Part shown: positions 1-6,169 of the stretch, one piece after another | Position numbering within the stretch: the stretch's first letter is position 1 | Layout: every line of letters starts with the position of its first letter | Origin: Deltaproteobacteria bacterium | GTDB taxonomy: Bacteria > Desulfobacterota > DSM-4660 > Desulfatiglandales > Desulfatiglandaceae | Reading direction: 5' to 3' | NCBI GenBank assembly: GCA_019307165.1 | Contig: JAFDKD010000005.1 | Coordinates: forward strand, 1 to 22,842 | DNA: 22,842 nt | Program-made: the position numbers and the translations under genes | Notes under the pieces: generated by a model | What the model was told of the DNA's origin: nothing | The model's database searches: none | The model's input: the letters and a program-made list of their open reading frames with translations, nothing else

Positions 1-14
1 CGATTTGAATGTTT

Positions 15-143
15 CTATACACGCTTATGTATTCGGTTCACATTACTCGTTAACTTGTCTACCAGGCTGAGTTGTTGAGTTGCGGCGGTCTTGGGTCTCT
101 TTTTTCCCTTACGTGCTTTTGGGACAGCTTCTTGCTTTGTCAT
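15..143 (-). CDS. 42-aa protein sharing the CdhD C-terminal module
   Basis: A small open frame starting with ATG at 143 and ending with TAG at 15-17. A clear ribosome binding site, AAAGGAG, sits 7 bases before the ATG (plus positions 151-157). It lies 37 bases after the cdhD stop in the same direction, so it is probably co-transcribed. Residues 1-16 are strongly basic (several Lys/Arg). Residues 17-42 match residues 501-526 of CdhD at 18 of 26 positions (PKTAA, QLSLV, RIHKR shared). About nine of the codon differences are synonymous, which argues that the peptide is translated and selected. Hydrophobic residues L25, V28, L31, V35, I38 and V42 follow a 3-3-4-3-4 spacing, suggesting a short amphipathic or coiled-coil helix. 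I do not recognise a named family. A docking peptide or partner of CdhD is an inference only. Confidence 0.75.
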   Translation of the reverse strand: MTKQEAVPKARKGKKRPKTAATQQLSLVDKLTSNVNRIHKRV

Positions 144-180
144 TTTGAGACTCCTTTGTTTATCTTTTTTGAATCCTTCT

Positions 181-1761
181 TCATATACGCTTGTGTATAC
201 GATCCAGATTCAGGGTTAGCGTTTCTACCAGGCTCAGCTGCCGCTCGGCCGCCGTCTTGGGAATCTCGTCTTCTTCTGAAGCTCTCAGCCGGGCCTCATG
301 CTTTCCCCTCTCCTCGGCCCTTTTGTATCTCAGGGCCAGTAATTCCTCTGTTTCCTTCGCCTTCGCCTCTCCCTTTGCCTTGGCTTCCTCCTCGGCTTTG
401 GCTTCGGCCTTGGCTTTTTCCTCTGCCTCTGCCTCGGCTTCGGCTTCGGCTTCGGCCTTCCGCTTCGCCTCTTCCTCCGCCTTGGCCTTAGTTTCCGCCT
501 CTGCTTTCGCTTTGGCCTCTTCTTCTGTCTTCTTCGTTTCCTCTGCCTTGGCTTCGGCCTCCGCTTCGGTTGGCTTTTCTTCCGCCTTAGGCTTCAGTTC
601 GACCACTTTCTCCGCCGCCTTGGGCGGCGGGGCCGGTTTTTCTTCCTTCTTTTCCGGCTCGGGAGCCGCCTTTTTCTCCGGCTTGGCCGGTTTCTCTTTG
701 GGGGTCGCTCCCGCGTCGCCGAAATCGAGATTTGGCTCCGGTGAGATGGCTGCCAGGTCCGCCTCTTGAAGTTCCAGGCGCTTGGAGATTCCCTCGACGT
801 CCGTGGCCATGCCGCCGTTGATCATGCGTTCAATATACGATCTGATCATACGCACCGTCTCCGGATGACGAAGGATCAACACATCGGAGCCCGCCATCAA
901 ATAGCAGACGGCGGCCACGGCCTCCATCAAAACGGCCCGCCTTTCCGGGTCCCCCTGGGCCGGGGCCTCCTCAATGGGCTGACCCGCCTCCTTGCACTTC
1001 CATATCTCGTTGCCGATATTGTTGATCATGGGGACCTGCAGCTTATCGTCCTCCTGGGTAAGGGCTGCCATACCGATCCGCTCCATGACCGAATAGCTGT
1101 ACTCCAGGCCGTATCCGAGCCCGCCCGTGGTGGGATCGATCAGGATTTTATCAGACGGCACGCCCAGGTTGCCCAGCAAAATATTAAGCTGCTTTGCAAG
1201 GTTCACATCGATGGGAGATGATGAAACAATACAGTGTTTGTATCCCAGGGCGCTGGCGCCCACACCCTTGTGGTTGCCTTCCTCCACGGGTCCCAGTGCG
1301 GCGTTTTTGCCCTCAAGGGCCTCAGATATCTTCTTCAACACCTCTTCGTCTTTTTGATTGTTCGCGGTGCCCCACAACACCAGGGGCACATCCACGGCTT
1401 CAGCTACCTTCTTGGCCACAGCAGCCGCTTCATCCGGGTTTCTGTCCATTCCGTTGGGGTCCGTACTCTTGAGTTGAAGGACAATTATGTCCGCGCCATA
1501 TTCGTCCACGCACTTTTTGGCCCAGGCATCGGGCGAAGCGATGACATCCTTGAACGGTTCAACCGCCGCGGCGGGCCACTCTTCGGAGGGATCGTAGTCC
1601 CACACTTCCATCGCTATTTTCGGCGCGTTGGGCATGCTCCCTTCGAAGAGATGAAAAGGATATGAATCCTCTCCTCCCAGCGTTACAGCACCACCGCCTG
1701 CTCCAACCGTGGTCTCCCCTATTGCTCCGGAATAGGGCTGTTTGGGAATATCAAAGGCCAA
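181..1761 (-). CDS. cdhD: Acetyl-CoA decarbonylase/synthase delta subunit with long charged C-terminal extension
   Basis: CdhD is the small subunit of the corrinoid iron-sulfur protein that hands the methyl group to acetyl-CoA synthase in the Wood-Ljungdahl pathway; it is cytoplasmic. Residues 1 to about 340 look like the family's TIM-barrel region. Residues about 350-395 are Pro/Lys/Ala-rich, about 395-490 are a Glu/Ala/Lys repeat tract likely to form a long charged helix, and 501-526 form a short amphipathic end. At 526 residues it is far longer than the roughly 320-residue acetogen AcsD. The start is TTG (plus 1759-1761), chosen because AAGGAGGT lies 8 bases upstream and no in-frame ATG precedes it. 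The last 26 residues recur in the next gene. The gene stands about 600 bases after cooC on the same strand; other CODH/ACS genes are probably beyond the window edge. Confidence 0.9.
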   Translation of the reverse strand: MAFDIPKQPYSGAIGETTVGAGGGAVTLGGEDSYPFHLFEGSMPNAPKIAMEVWDYDPSEEWPAAAVEPFKDVIASPDAWAKKCVDEYGADIIVLQLKSTDPNGMDRNPDEAAAVAKKVAEAVDVPLVLWGTANNQKDEEVLKKISEALEGKNAALGPVEEGNHKGVGASALGYKHCIVSSSPIDVNLAKQLNILLGNLGVPSDKILIDPTTGGLGYGLEYSYSVMERIGMAALTQEDDKLQVPMINNIGNEIWKCKEAGQPIEEAPAQGDPERRAVLMEAVAAVCYLMAGSDVLILRHPETVRMIRSYIERMINGGMATDVEGISKRLELQEADLAAISPEPNLDFGDAGATPKEKPAKPEKKAAPEPEKKEEKPAPPPKAAEKVVELKPKAEEKPTEAEAEAKAEETKKTEEEAKAKAEAETKAKAEEEAKRKAEAEAEAEAEAEEKAKAEAKAEEEAKAKGEAKAKETEELLALRYKRAEERGKHEARLRASEEDEIPKTAAERQLSLVETLTLNLDRIHKRI

Positions 1762-1801
1762 TTTCCGTACCTCCTTCTTGGATTTTTATTCCATCTGCAA
1801 A

Positions 1802-1822
1802 ACCTGGTCCTCTGGGCCAGGT
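1802..1822 (-). repeat. Leader hairpin upstream of cdhD
   Basis: Arms 1802-1810 and 1814-1822 pair over 9 positions (one G-U) around the loop TCT. On the cdhD strand the hairpin is followed by only four T residues, so it is a weak attenuator or a repeat copy rather than a clear terminator. Its core resembles the hairpin at 2063-2081. Confidence 0.45.
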
Positions 1823-1858
1823 CAGAGTTGTCCGGCTATGCCAATGCGGGAATAAGGT

Positions 1859-1884
1859 TTCAGGTGTCAGTGTTCAGGTGTCAG
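1859..1884. repeat. Direct repeat TTCAGGTGTCAG x2
   Basis: Two exact 12-base copies (1859-1870 and 1873-1884) separated by two bases. Similar short GGTTCAG/CAGGTGTCAG-type intergenic repeats occur at 16531-16566 and 16824-16860 in this window. Function unknown. Confidence 0.6.
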
Positions 1885-2039
1885 TACGAATAATAGACTT
1901 CGACGCCGCTGTGTGTTGCTGAAATTGCCCCCACTTGATTTTTCAGCCCCGACACCTATATGGGTGCATCACTTACAGGACTTGGTCATTGCAAGGCCCC
2001 CTATGGGGGCGGCCTCAAAGCCCGGCGTGCCGCGGCGTA

Positions 2040-2081
2040 GTCCCGCTATCAGCGGGACGAAGCCGGGTCCTGTGGGCCCGG
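2040..2081. repeat. Tandem palindromes (REP-like)
   Basis: Two adjacent stems: GTCCCGCT/AGCGGGAC (2040-2058, loop ATC) and CCGGGTCC/GGGCCCGG (2063-2081, loop TGT, one G-U). The pair looks like an intergenic REP-type element. No flanking T-tract, so not terminators. Confidence 0.5.
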
Positions 2082-2195
2082 ATCTTTACTCTATGACCTG
2101 CCCGACCGTCCTTCCCATTTCGGCCGCGGCCTTACTTCCTCGTGGCGTTTCGCCGGCCACCGAAATTCAATTGTGAAAAATGTAACAATGCCGGA

Positions 2196-2226
2196 CAAAA
2201 AAATTTCCTCCTGAAAAAAAAGGAGG
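2196..2226 (-). terminator. Rho-independent terminator candidate after cooC
   Basis: Stem CCTCCT (2207-2212) with AGGAGG (2221-2226), loop of 8 bases, followed on the minus strand by AAA and seven T residues. It lies about 130 bases beyond the cooC stop and would separate cooC from cdhD transcriptionally. The stem is short (6 bp), which limits confidence. Confidence 0.5.
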
Positions 2227-2355
2227 CTGTCCTCATGATTTTTAGATGAACCGACCTGGTCTTGTCAAGGAATTTTTTAACAAATTCAGGCGGTTTTCCA
2301 ATACGTAACATCAATATATAGTATAGATAATAAAAGGCATACAATATATTGGGTA

Positions 2356-3105
2356 TCAGGTCTGCACAATTTTCTCAAAAATTTCATATGCCGCGCGCAG
2401 TGCGACGCTGTCCTTCCCCAACTCGAACGTTGGTTTTCCGTTCAGGTCGAATTCCTGCACCAGGGGATCTTCGGGGACCGACCCCAGGAGTTCGAGATCA
2501 AAATCGCTCACCGCCTTCTCGATCGCCTCCGCTTGGCCTTCCTTGGCCCGGTTCACCATGAGCAGGTGCCTGCCGATCCGCAGCCCCAACGCCTTTGAAA
2601 GTTCAATAATCCGCGCCGCAGCCTGAATCCCCCGCCGCGTCGGGTCGGACACGGCCAGCAGCACGTCAATGTTGTTGGTCGTCAATCGGCTGATGTGTTC
2701 CATGCCGGCCTCGTTGTCAATAACCACGTTGGCGTAATTCTCGATGAGGCGATCGAGACAATCGGTCAGCAGGGTATTGGCGGCGCAGTAGCACCCGGCG
2801 CCTTCCGGCCTGCCCATGACCACGAGATCGAACCCGGTCGTCTCGACCACGGCGCCCTGGATCTTCATTTCCATAAAAATGTCTTTTGTCATGCCCGGGA
2901 TGCCGCCCTTTTTCATTTCCTCCCGAGCGTCTCCCAATGTCCCTTCCACCTCCAGGCCCAGCACCTCGTTCAGGTTGGAATTGGAATCGGCGTCAACCGC
3001 CAGGACCGGTGTCCTTCCGGTGTCCACCAGATACTTGACAAGCAGACCGGCCATCGTTGTTTTGCCGGTTCCCCCTTTTCCCGCGAAGGCTATCGAATAT
3101 GTCAT
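2356..3105 (-). CDS. cooC: CooC/AcsF-type nickel-insertion ATPase for CODH/ACS
   Basis: A MinD/SIMIBI-class ATPase that helps insert nickel into carbon monoxide dehydrogenase or acetyl-CoA synthase. The 249-residue protein has a deviant Walker A loop with the signature Lys (KGGTGKTT, residues 10-17), a DAD motif at 38-40, and the CxC motif (C105, C107) that in characterised CooC proteins binds metal at the dimer interface. Length matches the family. ATG at 3105 has AAAGGAG six bases upstream. It faces away from dnaA copy 1 and precedes cdhD on the same strand, consistent with a CODH/ACS locus continuing beyond position 1. CooC and AcsF cannot be told apart by motif alone. Confidence 0.93.
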   Translation of the reverse strand: MTYSIAFAGKGGTGKTTMAGLLVKYLVDTGRTPVLAVDADSNSNLNEVLGLEVEGTLGDAREEMKKGGIPGMTKDIFMEMKIQGAVVETTGFDLVVMGRPEGAGCYCAANTLLTDCLDRLIENYANVVIDNEAGMEHISRLTTNNIDVLLAVSDPTRRGIQAAARIIELSKALGLRIGRHLLMVNRAKEGQAEAIEKAVSDFDLELLGSVPEDPLVQEFDLNGKPTFELGKDSVALRAAYEIFEKIVQT

Positions 3106-3133
3106 AAATCACTCCTTTCCGATGAGATTTTAG

Positions 3134-3162
3134 TTGAATTTTTTTCAGAATTTTTCTAAAAT
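3134..3162 (+). promoter_or_regulatory. Sigma-70-like promoter candidate for dnaA copy 1
   Basis: TTGAAT (3134-3139) and TAAAAT (3157-3162) separated by exactly 17 bases, within the AT-rich divergent gap between cooC and dnaA copy 1. It points toward dnaA copy 1, whose start is about 160 bases downstream. Match by eye only. Confidence 0.45.
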
Positions 3163-3324
3163 TTGAAGGTGTTAAAGATCTTTTTGATACTCCCTGCAGC
3201 CTCGCCGACAGGCGGGACTTCCGCATCGCTCCGATCCATACGCCATGCGGGCCTGATACGATGGACGGATCAGTTGCGGGGCGTGTGCTCACGGTGCATT
3301 TTCAGGCATTCATAAACCCGATAA

Positions 3325-4641
3325 ATGATTAAAAAAAGAAAAATATGGGACAAGATAACCCAACAACTGCAATTGGATCTCCCGCCATCGGAATTCGAAA
3401 CATGGTTTTCCACGGCCGCCCTGGAGAAATGCGGACCCAAGTTGGCCGAAATCCATGTCCCCAATAAATTCGTCGCGGCCTGGCTGCACGAAAACCATTC
3501 TCGGAAAATTCAGAGCGCCATCAACCAAATGCTGGGCTTTCGGCCTGAAATCCGGTTTGTCTACCCCAGGCCGTATTCCCCTGTCTCCTCAGTTGATGAC
3601 CGGGAACCGATCGATACCCCCGCAAGGTGGTCCCGCGGTTTGAACCCGTTATCCACCTTCGGCAGGTTCATCACTTTCGAAAACAATCGATTTGCGTATG
3701 AGTCAGCCTTAAACGCGGCGGACAAGCCTGGTGACCCGTTCAACCCCTTGTTTATTTTTTCAAACGAGAGTCTGGGAAAAACCCACCTCCTGCACGCCAT
3801 AGGAAACAGGGTCTTGGATCGCAACGCATCCGCGCGCATCGAATACCTTACCGCGGATCGGTTTGTCGGGGACTTTTCCCTGGCCCGGAAGAACCGTGCC
3901 GCCGCCGGCTTCACCGAAGCGCTTCGCAGAACCGACTTGCTGCTCTTCGACGATATTCATCGCCTTGGCGACCGGGAAAAATCCCAACGCTCGTTTCTTT
4001 CAATATTCGACTGGCTGCTGACAGCCAACCGTCAGGTCGCCGTTTCCGGCCGGTATCCCCCTAAACGGATCCGAAACCTGATCCCGGAACTGCAATCCCG
4101 CCTGGAGTCGGGCGTACTTACCGAAATCGGCGTCCCGGATCAGAAAATCAAAATCGACATTATCAAACAACGCGCAAAACAGGAAGATATCGACATTCCC
4201 GAAGATGTGGCGTTTTTTCTGGCCAACAACATCAAGGACTTCAAAACCGCGGAAGAATACTTAGTCAGCTTGCAGGCTTACACCTCATTGACGCGAAAAG
4301 AAATCGATCTTTCCACGGTCAAGCGCTTTCTCAAGAACAGGCACCCGCGTCAGATCGGCGTTCATGATATCCAAAAGCTTTCCGCGTCGCACTTTAATAT
4401 ATCCATCTCCGACCTGGTATCAAATAAAAAGAGCCGCCGTTTCGCCTATCCCAGACAGGTGGCCATGGTCCTGACCCGGGAGTTGACGGATTTGTCATTA
4501 AAACAGATCGGAGATGCGTTCGGTAAAAGGGACCATACCACCGTGATTTATGCGTTGAGACGAATCGATCGGGACGGAAAGAACCCGTCATCGGGCGTTC
4601 CCGCAGACCTGGAAAGGATACAAACCCTTTTGATGCGGTAA
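3325..4641 (+). CDS. dnaA: DnaA paralog 1 with degraded P-loop, intact DNA-binding domain
   Basis: DnaA binds DnaA boxes at oriC and opens the duplex. Domain I spans about 1-80 (WDKI...FETWF), the AAA+ domain about 108-335, and domain IV about 340-438. The DNA-binding signature is canonical: a basic stretch near 369-378 and FGKRDHTTVIYA at 399-410. The ATPase core is not: the P-loop reads SNESLGKT (146-153), lacking both upstream glycines of E. coli GGTGLGKT; the sensor 1 Asp is lost (SGR at 241-243); and the sensor 2 Arg is replaced by Lys307 (FKTAEE for VRELEG). Walker B DD (209-210) and the arginine-finger candidate R259 remain. At 438 residues it is of normal length. It sits upstream of dnaN, the classical dnaA position. 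No clear ribosome binding site precedes ATG 3325, but no other in-frame start fits. Whether it still hydrolyses ATP is uncertain. Confidence 0.92.
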   Translation: MIKKRKIWDKITQQLQLDLPPSEFETWFSTAALEKCGPKLAEIHVPNKFVAAWLHENHSRKIQSAINQMLGFRPEIRFVYPRPYSPVSSVDDREPIDTPARWSRGLNPLSTFGRFITFENNRFAYESALNAADKPGDPFNPLFIFSNESLGKTHLLHAIGNRVLDRNASARIEYLTADRFVGDFSLARKNRAAAGFTEALRRTDLLLFDDIHRLGDREKSQRSFLSIFDWLLTANRQVAVSGRYPPKRIRNLIPELQSRLESGVLTEIGVPDQKIKIDIIKQRAKQEDIDIPEDVAFFLANNIKDFKTAEEYLVSLQAYTSLTRKEIDLSTVKRFLKNRHPRQIGVHDIQKLSASHFNISISDLVSNKKSRRFAYPRQVAMVLTRELTDLSLKQIGDAFGKRDHTTVIYALRRIDRDGKNPSSGVPADLERIQTLLMR

Positions 4642-5052
4642 TACATGCGTGCTTGGCGAAGGCCCTGTTTCGGCGACCGAGGCTTAATACCTGAATTTTG
4701 AAATATTCAGGTATTAAGTGCCCATCCATAAATGACGGAGGGGGCACCGGCAGTGTAAATTATGTTCATATACAGAAGAAAAATAGGAAAAATTTCCCCC
4801 TAGCCGCGGCCGCTACGGCGAGTCCGCAATGTCTTGAAGAAACAGTCAATTTATTGATCAAAGCGGGTTTGAAAGTATTCCATAAAAATAAAGAAGTTAC
4901 CGTCTTTTTCGACAATTACACACCCTCTTTATTATGATGATTATATATATATATAAAACTAATAAACATCAGAAACACGCTTGGCATGCAATTCGGTTTC
5001 CGGATGGAAGCCAGTCAATCAGGACCCACAAACCCCTGATCCGGAGGTAAGA
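4642..5052. other. dnaA1-dnaN gap with 14-bp inverted repeat and AT run
   Basis: 411 bases without a supported gene. It contains a perfect 14-bp inverted repeat (4683-4718), one poor DnaA-box-like site (AATTACACA, 4914-4922, 7 of 9), and an AT-rich stretch with an alternating TA run at about 4928-4972. These could be parts of a replication origin or the dnaN promoter region. An open frame at 4698-4937 lacks a credible start. Confidence 0.5.
4683..4718. repeat. Perfect 14-bp inverted repeat
   Basis: Arms CTTAATACCTGAAT (4683-4696) and its exact complement (4705-4718) flank an 8-base loop, 41 bases after the dnaA1 stop. There is no T-tract on either side, so it is not a standard terminator. 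It may be an operator, a replication-related structure or a strong transcript hairpin. Confidence 0.75.
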
Positions 5053-6168
5053 ATGGAAATAAAAATAGATCGCTCGGAATTATTGAAAAGCGTATCGAGG
5101 GTTCAAAGCATCCTGGAGAGAAGAAGCAACATGCCGATTCTTTCTACGGTGCTGCTGAATGCTAAAGAAGGAACCGTCAATGTCTCGGCCACCGATCTCG
5201 AACTCGGGTTTCGGCAAACGATCGCCGCGGAGATTATCGATCCGGGAAATATCGCCATATCCGGAAGAAAGCTATTTGAAATATTGAAAGAAAGCAATAG
5301 TCAGGAATTTCATATAAAGGAAAAAGAAAACAACTGGGTGCACCTGACGGATAAGGTGGCCCGGTTTGACTTGGCGTGTCTGCCTGCCGACGAATATCCG
5401 ACGTTCATGGAACCCGAGAATGTGACCATGGTGGAGGTGCCGGGGGCCGTTTTAAGCGAAATGATCAACAAAACCATTTATTCGGTCACCGTGGAAGATG
5501 CGGGATTTAAACTATCCGGCGTTTTTACGGAAAAGGTGGAAAAGGGAGGCGCAACCTATATCCGGATGGTTTCCACGGACGGCCACAGGCTGTCCATGAT
5601 TGATAAGTCCCTGCCGGGTATCGATGCACTGGATTTGGGAAGCGGGGTCATGATCCCGAAAAAGGGGATGAACGAACTCAACAAATTTACCGCAGAAGAG
5701 GCATCGGTGAATTTGGGTTTCAAGGAAAAGCACTGCGTGGCCAGGAAAGAAAACGCCCTGTTGGTCATTCGTCTGTTGGAGGCCAAGTTTCCGGACTATC
5801 AGGCCGTCGTACCGAAGGAGGTAACCTATCACATAGACATAAACCGCATACAGCTTCTGGATGCCATGAGAAAGATGCTTATTTTGAGCGATGACCGTTA
5901 CCGCGCGGTGAAGGTCGGCATTGAAAGCGACGTTATGGAACTGATTTCGACGAATCCGGATCTGGGGGAGGCGGAAGAGAAAGTATCTATTGATTTCAAG
6001 GGAGAAAAAATCGAAGTAGGGTTCAATCCACGTTATTTTGTCGATGCGCTTCAATCCATGGAAAGCGAATCCGTATCCCTGGGTTTTATAGATAATGCAA
6101 GGCCCTGCATTATAGAGGGAGAGGCGGATAAAGGGTTTAAGGGCTTAATCATGCCGATGAGGGTTTAG
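5053..6168 (+). CDS. dnaN: DNA polymerase III beta subunit (sliding clamp)
   Basis: The clamp forms a ring dimer round DNA and tethers polymerase III. The 371-residue product (E. coli 366) starts MEIKIDRSELL and ends MPMRV, matching the family's MPMRL-type C-terminus. Three clamp domains fit the length. ATG 5053 is chosen over an in-frame ATG at 4981 because GGAGG lies six bases upstream and the 24 extra residues have no counterpart in the family. It stands between dnaA copy 1 and gyrB, and the gyrB ATG follows its stop after one base, so the two are almost certainly one transcript. Confidence 0.96.
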   Translation: MEIKIDRSELLKSVSRVQSILERRSNMPILSTVLLNAKEGTVNVSATDLELGFRQTIAAEIIDPGNIAISGRKLFEILKESNSQEFHIKEKENNWVHLTDKVARFDLACLPADEYPTFMEPENVTMVEVPGAVLSEMINKTIYSVTVEDAGFKLSGVFTEKVEKGGATYIRMVSTDGHRLSMIDKSLPGIDALDLGSGVMIPKKGMNELNKFTAEEASVNLGFKEKHCVARKENALLVIRLLEAKFPDYQAVVPKEVTYHIDINRIQLLDAMRKMLILSDDRYRAVKVGIESDVMELISTNPDLGEAEEKVSIDFKGEKIEVGFNPRYFVDALQSMESESVSLGFIDNARPCIIEGEADKGFKGLIMPMRV

Positions 6169-6169
6169 A

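Larger units (their letters stand above)
1762..2355. other. Hairpin-rich gap between cooC and cdhD
   Basis: No convincing gene. Going upward: a 9-bp stem with one G-U pair at 1802-1822; a 12-base direct repeat TTCAGGTGTCAG at 1859-1870 and 1873-1884; stems at 1996-2010 (6 bp), 2040-2058 (8 bp, loop ATC) and 2063-2081 (8 bp, one G-U pair, loop TGT); and a terminator-like hairpin at 2196-2226. The cores of the stems at 1802 and 2063 are nearly the same (GGTCCTNTGGGCC), suggesting copies of one repeat. The 1802 stem lies in the cdhD leader just before its ribosome binding site. The cdhD promoter is expected here but I could not place one confidently. Confidence 0.6.

Noticed and set aside
191..769. 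192-codon plus-strand open frame rich in Ser and Ala
   Set aside because: It is the mirror of the repetitive Glu/Ala/Lys tract of cdhD; no ribosome binding site or family pattern.
2172..2180. TTTTTCACA on the minus strand, fits TTWTNCACA
   Set aside because: Isolated, far from either dnaA promoter; shows that this loose pattern occurs by chance.
3649..3657. TTATCCACC, one base from a DnaA box
   Set aside because: A single site inside dnaA1 coding sequence with no cluster around it.
4698..4937. 79-codon plus frame in the dnaA1-dnaN gap
   Set aside because: Only start is a TTG inside the loop of the inverted repeat, without a ribosome binding site. The second half looks mildly protein-like, so it could be a relic, but support is insufficient.
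4981..5052. 24-residue N-terminal extension of DnaN
   Set aside because: The internal ATG at 5053 has a strong ribosome binding site and matches the family start.
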